Source: Brachynemurus nebulosus
Lineage: Eukaryota; Arthropoda; Insecta; Neuroptera; Myrmeleontidae
Direction: 5' to 3'
NCBI GenBank assembly: GCA_035578155.1
Contig: JAPWDM010000017.1
Coordinates: 3,601,482-3,665,481 of the forward strand
Length of the DNA: 64,000 bases
Each line of letters begins with the position of its first letter. Position 1 is the first letter of the stretch. The translations under genes were made by a program, and so were the position numbers. The notes under the pieces were generated by a model, which saw only the letters and a program-made list of their open reading frames with translations, did not search any database and was not told the origin of the DNA. Positions 23,932 through 33,934 of this stretch are shown here, piece after piece.

Positions 23932-26241
23932 AGTAGAATAGCTGAGCGGGTTCTATGACACAGTAAAACCTCAATTATCCGGACTACTTTTTTGACCGTG
24001 TTAAGAACCGTGTAGTTTGGGGTCCTACTGTACCTAGTGTATGAATTGACCTTTGACCTGGCACGTACATGTATTTAAAAATTGTTGTTGACATTTGACC
24101 CCACACTCGCTCATACTGTTGGCCTTGAAATTCGTAAGAGATGAGTCATTACCAGCAACCAAATTAATTTATGTTAACCCATTATGCGTCATCACAATTT
24201 ACTTATAACAATTTGGTTTTGTGTTAACCCATTACCCGCCAGCACTGACGTAGTTTTTGAATGCAAACCTAACGCATGCGCAGACTGAATTTAAGTACAC
24301 GACGCATGCGCAGACTGAATTTTAGGTTACAATTTGATAGATGGGGCACACTATCGCGTCTAAAATGTGGGGAATACCCTAACTCGGGGGTGGCCCCAAA
24401 CTTTTGATACCGTACTGTACTTAAATTTTTGGTACACTGCCGTGTCAAAAGTGTGGACCCCCCTGGTCAAAAAGGTATCCGATCACTTTTTGAAACGTAC
24501 TGTACGTGCAAACCTTGGCCCCAACACGCGCTTGCCTTAAGTACGTCATCTTAAACGAACTATCACGTCAAAAAATGTGGGGAATACCCTAACTCGGGGG
24601 TGGCCCCAAATTTTTGACGCCGTACTGTACTTAAATTTTTGGTACACTACCGTGTCAAAAGTGCGGGCCCCCCTGACCAAAAAGGTATCCGACCCCTTTT
24701 TGAAGCGTACTGTACGTGCAAACCTTGACCCCAACACGCGCTTGCCTTAATTGCGTCATTTTAAACGAAAGGTACATTACCAAGTCAAAAATGTGGGGAA
24801 TACCCTAACCCAAGGGGTGGCCGCTAAATTTTGTGGGGGGCACTCTACCAAGCGCTAGCCGCAATCATGACTTCAGACTCCAGATTCCAGACTCCAAATT
24901 TCTGACCGCTACTGTACTGCCGGAAATTTGGGTGTCAATTGTACTTGAGGTTTTTTTTTGTATATGAGTCAGCACTTTATAAGATGTTTATTTAATAAAA
25001 ACTCGTGACTTTATACGGTTTGAGTTTGTTTATTTAAGATTTTTTTAGCTGACTCAGGATGATGTAATTTCATGATATGTTTGCATCATAGTCAGAGAGG
25101 ATTTTTATTTAAAAGCAAGTCTCAACTTGTCAGTTCCAGGAATTTTTATCAGTTTTAAAATAAACAAAGAACCAATATCTAAATGTTTGTTTTAGCTGAA
25201 TTATGATCGTAAGACTCATATAAGGAGTTTTTTTGGTATAAGAAAGATGACGTCATGGAATATTAATGAGTTAAAAAATTGTTTAGTAAAAAATATCACC
25301 CATTGTAGGCCTCAAGCAAGAAATTATTTTTATCAGTTTTAATACTTTAACATTTAACCTACAGTGACCAATTTTTTAGTTAACTAACAGAAGTTCTTGA
25401 AATTTTAACAAGTTACAAAAAATATTACTTCTTATGGTGCACAACATTTTTGAATTTGACTGTAGCACAAAACTGTTTCTATATCAAACGAAAATTATCT
25501 GAAATAATTCAGTATGTACATATGTATAGACTCTGTATATTAAAAATATTTTATGTATACACTCTGTATATTGAGAATAAGAAAGAAAATTTGTATATAA
25601 TTTTAATTTTTATGAATACTAGTAAACGAATTGTATAGCCATTTATGAATAAGTATTAAATCTAATTATAAAATAATTTATAAATATTGCAAAAAATTTG
25701 TTTAATCAGCAAAATCAATGTATATCATTTTAATACTTCGATACATATTTATATTAGGGTATAATAGTATTGTATTTAACATTTTTAAACAGAATAAAAG
25801 TTCAATTTTTGGTTTTAAATTACTATAAGTTAAACACGTCGCTTAATATAAAAATGATAACAGCATTGAGTTTTACTAAATTTTTAAGTCTGTAAAATCA
25901 AAATTTTTTATAGACACATAGAACATTTTGAATTTGCCACTTTATCATTAACATACAAATAATATCATGTATATATAACGGGTGTATATTTAGTATTTTT
26001 AATAAATATTTTAGTATACAGGGTGTATCATGAAATATGCTTTTCAATTAGAATAATAAATTTCATAAGATTTTTGTTAATACTCTTATAGGTTAACGAA
26101 AGAAACTTTTTGCTGTAAAAAAATAGGGGAATGCAGGGTAATAATTAAATAAAACGCACATATTTTTCTTTTTTTTAAATTTTATTTATAGAATATGTAT
26201 ACAAAAAATTAAATTGCTTAAATCTATATATTACTTAAAAT

Positions 26242-26720
26242 CTATTTATTTTCCATATAAAAATTTTTTAAAAGAATACAATTTTCTAATGAACAAATTT
26301 TATCTGAATGAAGCATACAGCGTCTTGAATAATATTCATCTCGCAGAATGGAAATCTTCGGTACATCAAATATTTCTTCCAAATTCAAAATCCACGGCTG
26401 GTTTTCGGTACCATCAAACAAACTTGATGTCCATTTCTTCTTTTCACCGCCCTTGACGTATATAACATCATACTTCTTTAATATAGGTTTCAATATGGTA
26501 TGAAGTTTTTTGTATGGAATAAATCCATACGACCAAGGTATCCCATGCCAATTTCGGTAAAGCCAACTGGCTACTCGTTGATATTTCTTCGGCAACTCGT
26601 TGAAATCAAACGGTGCGTCGAATATAAGATGTAGTATTTCATCCGAATTTTCCGCAACGATACCAACTTCTTTAAAATAAAAAAAGCTCCTTGATAGCCT
26701 TGTATATCAAGAAACGCTAT
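26242..26720 (-). pseudogene. unknown element gene, left-arm copy (broken)
   Basis: Not named. Its protein would start AFLDIQGYQG and contains DAPFDFNEL, a tryptophan-rich block (RNWHGIPWSYGFIPY), VKGGEKKKW and a Cys/His-containing end (CMLHSDKICSLENC). I recognise this layout from multicopy insect mobile-element proteins: AFLDIQG start, WL-RN-HGI-W centre, KG-EKKKW, then Cys/His tail. An early DIQ acidic motif and a late acidic or Lys motif would fit an RNase H-like nuclease fold, but that is speculation. Here the start codon is ATA (26718-26720), and a small deletion after codon 10 shifts the frame. The remaining 117-codon frame is open to the stop at 26242. The right-arm copy shares the deletion region. 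Confidence 0.68.
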
Positions 26721-26879
26721 TTTTTATCGCCGCCGTAGAACTGAATTTACTCACACAATCCACAACTTTATATAAAATAATTAAAATTGGTGAGGATAGT
26801 TAATTTGTGGGATGTATCCGAAAATGGATACTAATAGCTATTACTAGTTGACCATCAAATTACAAACTGTTAATAATAT

Positions 26880-27056
26880 TTAGCACATTACTGAGTACCA
26901 TGTTCTTTTGACTTTAAGACCTAGTGATTTAAGGAATGCTAAATTTTCGGGTGAAATGTGTTGTCGCTTAAAAGTTTTACGTTTAATGATCTTAGGTTTC
27001 GAAAGTCCTTTGCTAGGTTGTCTAGTGGTGGACTGCTCTGAATTGTAAATTATCAT
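26880..27056 (-). CDS. 58-aa basic protein ORF, left-arm copy
   Basis: Unknown family. ATG at 27056 and stop at 26880-26882. The protein is rich in Lys/Arg, especially in the block KPKIIKRKTFKRQH, and ends with SPENLAFLKSLGLKVKRTW and a short tail. The SPEN-x-AFL-x-SLGLKV pattern with a basic stretch before it is reminiscent of small basic proteins in arthropod Polinton-like elements, but I cannot give a function. The same 58-codon frame is intact in all three copies in the window, including the older outer element, so the start and stop are well supported. It lies just upstream of the unknown gene in the same direction and downstream of the TGACTCA array, which would place both in one transcription unit or under one regulatory region. 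Confidence 0.68.
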   Translation of the reverse strand: MIIYNSEQSTTRQPSKGLSKPKIIKRKTFKRQHISPENLAFLKSLGLKVKRTWYSVMC

Positions 27057-27249
27057 GGTTCGAAATGCAATTGTTATACCACGAAATTGTTTTTTCAGCG
27101 AAAGAGATGTTAACTCTTTGACAACCACCGGTAAATTGACAATATTTTGTGTAAGTTTAACTATTTTATACCCTTTAACCATGATAATGTGTATGAGCCC
27201 TTTAACCATGATAAGCTGTATGAGCTCTTTAACTATGATAAGGTGTATG

Positions 27250-27545
27250 AGTCACTCCGGGAGCAAAATGAGTCACCCCGGGAGCAAAATGAGTCACTCC
27301 GGGAGCTAAATGAGTCACTCCGGGAGCAAAATGAGTCACTCCGGGAGCTAAATGAGTCACTCCGGGAGCTAAATGAGTCACTCCGGGAGCAAAATGAGTC
27401 ACTCCGGGAGCAAAATGAGTCACTCCGGGAGCAAAATGAGTCACTCCGGGAGCAAAATGAGTCACTCCGGGAGCAAAATGAGACACTCCGGGAGCATGTG
27501 AGTCACTCGTTGGAGTCAAATGAGTCGCTCGGTGAAGCAAATGAG
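27250..27545. repeat. TGACTCA minisatellite, left arm of the inner element
   Basis: About 12-13 copies of a 21-bp unit (reverse complement core TGACTCATTTTGCTCCCGGA), each containing the AP-1/TRE palindrome TGASTCA. It lies between the divergent starts of the 58-codon ORF and the C2H2 gene. Because 21 is divisible by 3, long heptapeptide-repeat ORFs appear in several frames; these are not treated as genes. Confidence 0.93.
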
Positions 27546-27550
27546 CTAAG

Positions 27551-27586
27551 TATATATAAGTAGAGAAGCAATAAATCTTTGAACAG
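27551..27586 (+). promoter_or_regulatory. candidate core promoter of the C2H2 gene
   Basis: TATATATAAG (27551-27560) is followed about 30 bp on by ACAGTT (27583-27588), an initiator-like hexamer. The C2H2 ATG lies at 27629. The TGACTCA array is immediately upstream. A comparable TATA-rich stretch lies upstream of the outer copy. Confidence 0.4.
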
Positions 27587-27628
27587 TTATTCATTTACTA
27601 GCGAACGCTTCAGACCTCCCGCTGAACG

Positions 27629-28615
27629 ATGTATAATTGTGATTTTTGTGGTAAAGCATTTACGCGAAAGTCTAATCTTTCTAGACACTTAAATGCTCAA
27701 CATAATTCGTTAAGCAATATTAATGATGGTACGATTGGAAAGAATGATAACTCACCAAGCAAATTCATATCATATGATGCTAATAATAATAAAACACCTG
27801 CTGATATCTCTATATCTAGATTTGATGATAATGATGATGAAAATACATCTCAACTACAGCATGATATTGATTACTCTGAAGCAATCTTGAATCCGTTTGA
27901 CCAAAAAAGGATAGATGCTGCAACTGAAGCCATTCAAACCAAATTTAACTCTTTGAAAAGAGGAGAAAACCGTCATCAATCTGAAAACGAGAAAGATAGT
28001 TGGTCTAATGAAAGTAAGCAAGTAAATCACTTAACAGCAATTAATAACAATTGCAATGAAACAACCTCCTCTTCACAACTAACTAAACTTTTAGGAACTG
28101 CTTTAGATATTATAATGTTAAAAGAGGTTCGAAACGTTGACTCGGAAAATGAAGCGAAAATTGTCAATCAGGTTAAACCAATAAGCTTAAAACGTCATAT
28201 AGCTTCAAATGAAAATGTCGAAAACGGGGCCTTAGCTAAGCATTTTAAGCAAGACAACTTGAGAGAGTGTAGAAATGTTAACATACAATCGAAAAAAATA
28301 AAATACTGGCATAATCCTAATACTTTAATAGATGAATTACAACGTTTATACGAGACTTCAGAGACTGGTGAAAAAATACTCAACATTATTCGAAGTTTAG
28401 AGGAAAATAAAAATATGTTGTTGTTTAACGTTTACGATCGAGAAGATTTAATCAAAGAGTTAAATGCTTTAAAAGAAACTACTGTTGGTCGAGAAATATT
28501 CTCTATACTTCGCGAACTTCAAAAGGCTGATGTTATTGAACCACTAGGTGATTATCTGGATGAAACTGATAAAGAAGATGCTAGCGATTATGATGATGAT
28601 GATGATGATGATTAA
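27629..28615 (+). CDS. single-C2H2 zinc-finger protein, intact (328 aa)
   Basis: The only intact larger gene of the two elements. Residues 4-25 form one classical zinc finger: C4-x2-C7-x12-H20-x4-H25, with the usual aromatic and Leu positions (CDFCGKAF ... SNLSRHL). After it comes a polar Asn/Ser/Asp-rich linker (about 26-85), a conserved block around NPFDQKRIDAATEAIQTKF (about 88-106), a helix-prone middle including SQLTKLLGTALDIIML (about 150), and a basic patch QSKKIKYW (about 223). The C-terminal part has two similar helical segments (LIDELQRLYETSETGEKIL and LIKELNALKETTVGREIF), then an acidic Asp tail. One finger plus basic and acidic parts suggests a DNA-associated regulatory or structural protein; that is inference. 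It is convergent with the CxxC gene and has the TGACTCA array upstream. The outer homologue has lost a zinc ligand. Confidence 0.88.
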   Translation: MYNCDFCGKAFTRKSNLSRHLNAQHNSLSNINDGTIGKNDNSPSKFISYDANNNKTPADISISRFDDNDDENTSQLQHDIDYSEAILNPFDQKRIDAATEAIQTKFNSLKRGENRHQSENEKDSWSNESKQVNHLTAINNNCNETTSSSQLTKLLGTALDIIMLKEVRNVDSENEAKIVNQVKPISLKRHIASNENVENGALAKHFKQDNLRECRNVNIQSKKIKYWHNPNTLIDELQRLYETSETGEKILNIIRSLEENKNMLLFNVYDREDLIKELNALKETTVGREIFSILRELQKADVIEPLGDYLDETDKEDASDYDDDDDDD

Positions 28616-28894
28616 TTGATTATCCACACTAAGAATTTACTGAATTTTGAAGAACACCACCGTATAAGAAGCAGCAGTTATCCCTCATTGAAGTGTATAT
28701 TTTATTTTTATATTTTTTAACCCTGTAAGATAAAAAGGTTTTTTTTTTTTCAAATAAATAACACATATATGTAAATAATTATTGTTCTTTATTTTTAAAA
28801 AATAAGTATGAATACAAAATATTTTCACAATAAATGTATATGTAATATTTTTTACAACAAATGTATATGAAATATTTTTTACAATAAATAAATA

Positions 28895-29521
28895 TTAAAA
28901 ATTGTATGATTTGTTTATATATTCAATAACACCCGAACGTAACTGTTTCATGTTTTCAGGTAACTGATCCCATACTTGACAAATTCGTTGTGCATATTCG
29001 GGTATCATATATGCATACAGATGTTGCACCCAAATATCATATTTCAATAGTTGTTTTGTTAAGTATAATAACATATCGAAATTTCTGACTTTTGTATACA
29101 AATAAGGATGAGTCAGAAATATGTCTTCAACGTGTGAAATCCGTGTTGCAGATGTCAATGGTTCACCAACGGGTGGTTGAAAGTTTTCCTCCATTTTCAC
29201 GCCATTCTTGCACATTTCACAGCGAATTTTCAAACCAGGTGGTCCATCAATATGATCTTGTTGCCAGGGTCGATTATAATATTCAAAACATGGTTCACAT
29301 TCTTGAAACATGGCTTGATAATCGGCTGGTAACCAAATCCAGGCGCGTTGTATGATTCTCGCACCATAACTTTTCAGCACATTCAAACTGATTCACTTGT
29401 AGATTTAAAGAAATGTTTCCAAAGTCAGTTCGTTCAGCAGCATTGGTTCACGTTCGAAAAATACACCAATTGAAACATCTATTTTATCCCAGTCCATTGA
29501 TTCCGGTTCAGACAATTTCAT
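28895..29521 (-). pseudogene. CxxC protein gene of the inner element, 5'-truncated
   Basis: Homologue of 21633-22414. The C-terminal 163 codons (from 29386 to 28895) are open and include EPCFEYYNRPW, CEMCKNGVK, FLTHPYLY, DIWVQHLYAY and CQVWDQLPENM, so a Trp replaces the stop seen in the outer copy. Upstream of this frame, in-frame TAA (about 29403-29405) and TGA (about 29394-29396) codons occur. The homology then stops abruptly at about 29521, inside codons matching outer position about 21750 (KLSEPES). The roughly 40 N-terminal codons are gone, replaced by the right inverted arm. The junction falls in TATATA, which both sides share. Confidence 0.8.
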
Positions 29522-29539
29522 ATATATACTTAGCTCATT

Positions 29540-30505
29540 TGCTTCACCGAGCGACTCATTTGACTCCAACGAGTGACTCACATGCTCCCGGAGTGTCTCA
29601 TTTTGCTCCCGGAGTGACTCATTTTGCTCCCGGAGTGACTCATTTTGCTCCCGGAGTTACTCATTTTGCTCCCGGAGTGACTCATTTTGCTCCCGGAGTG
29701 ACTCATTTTGCTCCCGGAGTTACTCAATGTGCTCCCGGAGTTACTCATTTTGCTCCCGGAGTGACTCATTTTGCTCTCGGAGTGACTCATTTTGCTCCCG
29801 GAGTGACTCATTTTGCTCCCGGAGTGACTCATTTTGCTCCCGGAGTTACTCATTTTACCCGGGGTGACTCATTTTGCTCCCGGAGTGACACATTTTGCTC
29901 CCGGAGTGACACATTTTGCTCCAGAGGTGACTCATTTTGCTCCCGGGGTGACTCATTTAGCTCCCGGAGTGACTCATTTTGCTCCCGGAGTGACTCATTT
30001 TGCTCCCGGAGTGACTCATTTTGCTCCCGGAGTGACTCTTTTGCTCCCGGAGTGACTCATTTTGCTCCCGGAGTGACTCATTTTGCTCCCGAAGTGACTC
30101 ATTTTGCTCCCGGAGTGACTCATTTTGCTCCCGGAGTGACTCATTTTGCTCCCGGAGTGATTCATTTTGCTCCCGGAGTGACTCATTTTGCTCCCGGAGT
30201 GACTAATTTTGCTCCCGGAGTGACTCATTTTGCTCTCGGAGTGACTCATTTTGCTCCCGGAGTTACTCATTTCGCTCCCGAAGTGACTCACTTTTCTCCC
30301 GGATTGACTCATTTTGCTCCCCGGAGTGACTCATTTTGCCCCCGGAGTGACTCATTTTGCTTCCGGAGTGACTCATCTTGCTCCCGGAGTGACTCATTTT
30401 GCTCCCGGATAAACTCTTTTTGCTCCCGGAATGACTCATATTACTCCCGGAGTGACTCATTTTGCCCCCGGAGTGACTTATTTTTCCCCTGGAGTGACTC
30501 ATACA
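29540..30505. repeat. expanded TGACTCA minisatellite, right arm of the inner element
   Basis: Roughly 45 tandem copies of the 21-bp unit TGACTCATTTTGCTCCCGGA plus one base. Most are identical; a few carry TTACTCA or TGACACA variants. The left-arm array has only about 12. The antisense and sense ORFs across it (for example 29413-30588, heptad APGVTHF) follow from the unit length and are not supported as genes. Confidence 0.95.
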
Positions 30506-30693
30506 CCTTATCATGGTTAAAGAGCTCATACACCTTATCATGGTTAAAGGGCTCATACACATTATCATGGTTAAAGGGTATAAATTAGTTAAACTTACAC
30601 AAAATATTGTCAATTTACCGGTGGTTGTCAAAGAGTTAACATCACTTTCGCTGAAAAAAACAATTTCGTGGTATAACAATTGTATTTCGAACC

Positions 30694-30870
30694 ATGATAA
30701 TTTACAATTCAGAGCAGTCCACCACTAGACAACCTAGCAAAGGACTTTCGAAACCTAAGATCATTAAACGTAAAACTTTTAAGCGACAACACATTTCACC
30801 CGAAAATTTAGCATTCCTTAAATCACTAGGTCTTAAAGTGAAAAGAACATGGTACTCAGTAATGTGCTAA
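30694..30870 (+). CDS. 58-aa basic protein ORF, right-arm copy
   Basis: Same ORF as 26880-27056, with an identical predicted protein apart from changes I could not find at the residue level. At least one silent difference is visible (GTG versus GTC for Val). It is 162 nt upstream of the unknown gene's ATG, in the same direction. The basic centre KIIKRKTFKRQH and the SLGLKVKRTW end suggest a nucleic-acid-binding peptide; this is inference only. Confidence 0.7.
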   Translation: MIIYNSEQSTTRQPSKGLSKPKIIKRKTFKRQHISPENLAFLKSLGLKVKRTWYSVMC

Positions 30871-30978
30871 ATATTATTAACAGTTTGTAATTTGATGGTT
30901 AACTAGCAATAGCTATTAGTAGTGTCCATTTTCGGATACATCCCACAAATTAACTATCCTCACCAATTTTAATTATTT

Positions 30979-31014
30979 TATATAAAGTTGTGGATTGTGT
31001 GAGTAAATTCAGTT
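30979..31014 (+). promoter_or_regulatory. TATA-initiator core promoter of the unknown element gene
   Basis: TATATAAAG (30979-30987) is followed by TCAGTT (31009-31014). The initiator A lies 30 bp after the TATAAA start, the canonical spacing, and TCAGT is the arthropod initiator consensus. The ATG at 31033 is 22 nt downstream. The same TATA box, initiator and spacing are kept in the left arm and in the outer copy (about 34215-34252), although the coding regions there are broken. Confidence 0.62.
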
Positions 31015-31032
31015 CTACGGCGGCGATAAAAA

Positions 31033-31490
31033 ATGGCGTTTCTTGATATACAAGGCTATCAAGGAGCTTTTTTATTTTAAAGAAGTTGGTATCGTTGCGG
31101 AAAATTCGGATGAAATACTACATCTTATATTCGATGCACCGTTTGATTTCAACGAGTTGCCGAAGAAATATGAACGGGTTGCTGCACGTTGGCTTTGCCG
31201 AAATTGGCATGGGATACCTTGGTCATATGGATTTATTCCGTACAAAAAACTTCATTCCATATTGAAACCTATATTAAAGAAGTTTCAAGGGCGGTGAAAA
31301 GAAGAAATGGATTTCAAATTTGTTTGATGGTACCGAAAACCAGCCGTGGATTTTGAATTTGGAGGAAATATTTGATGTATCGAAGATTTCCAATCTGCGA
31401 GATGAATATTATTCAAGACGTTGTATGCTTCATTCATACAAAATTTGTTCATTAGAAAACTGTATTCTTTTAAAAAATTTTAATATGTAA
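31033..31490 (+). pseudogene. unknown element gene, right-arm copy (broken)
   Basis: Same gene as 26242-26720. Here the ATG is intact (MAFLDIQGYQG). The same early deletion shifts the frame after about ten codons, and the T-run beside it is one base shorter than in the left arm. A second deletion of about 14 nt at about 31288 removes the part encoding the residues just before KGGEKKKW and shifts the frame again. The C-terminal Cys/His block and the stop at 31488-31490 are readable. The reading frame spans about 153 codons including breaks. Function unknown. Confidence 0.68.
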
Positions 31491-33590
31491 AATAAATAGA
31501 TTTTTAGTAATATATAGATTTAAGCAATTTAATTTTTTGTATTCATATTCTATAAATAAAACTTAAAAAAAAGAAAAATATGTGCGTTTTATTTAATTAT
31601 TACCCTGAATTCCCCTATTTTTTACAGCAAAAAGTTTCTTTCGTTAACCTATAAGAGTATTAACAAAAATCTTATGAAATTTATTGTTCTAATTGAAAAG
31701 CATATTTCATGATACACCCTGTATACTAAAATATTTATTAAAAATACTAAATATACACCCGTTATATATACATGATATTATATGTATGTTAATGATAAAG
31801 TAGCAAATTCAAAATGTTCTAGTCTATAAAAATTTGATTTTACAGATTTAAAAATTTAGTAAAACTCAATGCTGTTATCATTTTTATATTAAGCGACGTG
31901 TTTATAGTAATTTAAATACAATACTATTATACCCTAATATAAATATGTATCAGTATTAAAATGATATACATTGATTTTGCTGATTAAACAAATTTTTTGC
32001 AATATTTATAAATTATTTTATAATTAGTTTTAATACTTATTCATAAATGGCTATACAATTCGTTTACTAGTATTCATAAAAATTAAAATTATATACAAAT
32101 TTTCTTTCTTATTCTCAATATACAGAGTGTATACATAAAATATTTTTAATATACAGAGTCTATACATATATACATACTGAATTATTTCAGATAATTTTCG
32201 TTTGATATAGAAACAGTTTTGTGCTACAGTCAAATTCAAAAGTGTTGTGCACCATAAGAAGTAATATTTTTTGTAACTTGTTAAAATTTCAAGAACTTTT
32301 GTTAGTTAACTAAAAAATTGGTCACTGTAAGTTAAATGTTAAAGTATTAAAACTGATAAAAATAATTTTTTGCTTGAGGCCTACAATGGGTGATATTTTT
32401 TACTAAACAATTTTTTAACTCATTAATATTCCATGACGTCATCTTTCTTATACCAAAAGAACTCCATATATGAGTCATATGATCATAATTCAGCTAAAAT
32501 AAACATTTAATTATTGGTTGTTTGTTTATTTTAAAACTGATAAAAATTCCTGGAATTTTCCAAGGTTAAATATACCAAAAATCCCCATACGGTACAGTTA
32601 ACACTCGATTTCCGGCATTACAGTAGCGGTCAGAAATCTGGACCCCGGAGTCTGGTTTTAAAATCTAGCGCTTGGTACAGTGCCCCCACAAAATTTAGCG
32701 GCCACCCCGTGGGTTAGGGTATTCCCCACATCTTTGACTTGGTAATGTACCTTTCGTTTAAAATGACGCAATTAAGGCAAGCGCGTGTTGGGGTCAAGGT
32801 TTGCACGTACAGTACGCTTCAAAAAGTGATCGGATACCTTTTTGATCAGGGGGGCCCGCACTTTTGACACGGCAGTGTACCAAAAATTTAAGTACAGTAC
32901 GGCGTCAAAAATTTGGGGCCACCCCCGAGTTAGGGTATTCCCCACATTTTTTGACGTGATAGTTCGTTTAAGATGACGTACTTAAGGCAAGCGCGTGTTG
33001 GGGCCAAGGTTTGCACGTACAGTACGTTTCAAAAAGTGATCGGATACCTTTTTGACCAGGGGGGTCCACACTTTTGACACGGCAGTGTACCAAAAATTTA
33101 AGTACAGTACGGTATCAAAAGTTTGGGGCCACCCCCGAGTTAGGGTATTCCCCACATTTTAGACGCGATAGTGTGCCCCATCTATCAAATTGTAACCTAA
33201 AATTCAGTCTGCGCATGCGTCGTGTACTTAAATTCAGTCTGCGCATGCGTTAGGTTTGCATTCAAAAACTACGTCAGTGCTGGCGGGTAATGGGTTAACA
33301 CAAAACCAAATTGTTATAAGTAAATTGTGATGACGCATAATGGGTTAACATAAATTAATTTGGTTGCTGGTAATGACTCATCTCTTACGAATTTCAAGGC
33401 CAACAGTATGAGCGAGTGTGGGGTCAAATGTCAACAACAATTTTTAAATACATGTACGTGCCAGGTCAAAGGTCAATTCATACACTAGGTACAGTAGGAC
33501 CCCAAACTACACGGTTCTTAACACGGTCAAAAAAGTAGTCCGGATAATTGAGGTTTTACTGTGTCATAGAACCCGCTCAGCTATTCTACT

Positions 33591-33775
33591 CATTTTGCCC
33601 CCCGAGTGACTTATTTTGGTCCCCGGGTGACTTATTTTGGTCTCCGGGTGACAAATTTACTCCAAGGAGTGACTCATTTACTCCAACGAGTGACTCATTT
33701 TGCTCGCCGAGAGACTCATTTGCTCTAACGAGTGACGCATTTTGCTCCCCGAGTGACTCATTTTGCTCATACACC
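33591..33775. repeat. TGACTCA minisatellite of the outer element, right part
   Basis: Continuation of the array interrupted at 23931. It starts with the duplicated CATTTT. About eight diverged units of TGACTCATTT-type sequence follow, leading into the outer 58-codon ORF region. The units are much more heterogeneous than in the inner arrays, which fits the greater age of the outer element. Confidence 0.88.
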
Positions 33776-33934
33776 TTATCATGATTAAAGGGCTCATACA
33801 CATTATCATGGTTAAAGGGTATAAAATAGTAGAACTTATACAAAATATTGTCTACTTACCGGTGGTTGTCAAAGAGTTAACATCTCTTTCGTTGAAAAAT
33901 ATACTTTCGTGGCAAAACAGTTGCATTTCGAACC

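Larger units (their letters stand above)
23932..27560 (+). repeat. inner element, left inverted arm
   Basis: From the terminus inward: two ACGCATGCGCAGACTGAA units (24272-24325), two full and one partial copies of the roughly 190-bp terminal module (24350-24850), a noncoding AT-rich stretch (25150-26200), the unknown gene (26242-26720, minus), the 58-codon ORF (26880-27056, minus), and a TGACTCA array (27250-27545). A stretch at about 24985-25140 is absent from the right arm, where the sequence at 32560-32570 joins across the gap. Confidence 0.88.
23932..33590. mobile_element. inner Polinton-type element with giant inverted arms
   Basis: Length is 9,659 bp. Both ends read AGTAGAATAGCTGAGCGG inward. 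The perfect CATTTT duplication lies outside. The left arm (23932-27560) and right arm (29522-33590) are inverted copies of about 3.6 and 4.1 kb and look nearly identical over long stretches. The length difference comes mainly from the TGACTCA array (about 12 versus 45 units) and small indels. Only 27561-29521 is unique; it holds an intact C2H2 gene and a truncated CxxC gene. No polymerase sequence remains, so movement would depend on a polymerase and integrase supplied in trans. High arm similarity and clean boundaries mark it as younger than its host element. Confidence 0.92.
29522..33590 (-). repeat. inner element, right inverted arm
   Basis: Inverted copy of 23932-27560. It begins inside the truncated CxxC gene and runs outward through the expanded TGACTCA array (29540-30505), the 58-codon ORF (30694-30870), the unknown gene (31033-31490), AT-rich noncoding sequence (31500-32560) and the terminal modules (32620-33260) to the AGTAGAATAG end at 33590. 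Confidence 0.88.

Noticed and set aside
27147..27594. ORFs with SLREQNE or APGVTHF repeats on both strands
   Set aside because: Same minisatellite artefact in the left arm.
27250..30505. CRISPR array
   Set aside because: Contiguous 21-bp units with no unique spacers, in a eukaryotic transposon.
29413..30588. 391-codon ORF with APGVTHF heptad repeats
   Set aside because: It is produced by the 21-bp minisatellite, whose length is a multiple of three. It runs antisense to the truncated CxxC gene at its start, and its frame changes within the array. No sign of a real protein.
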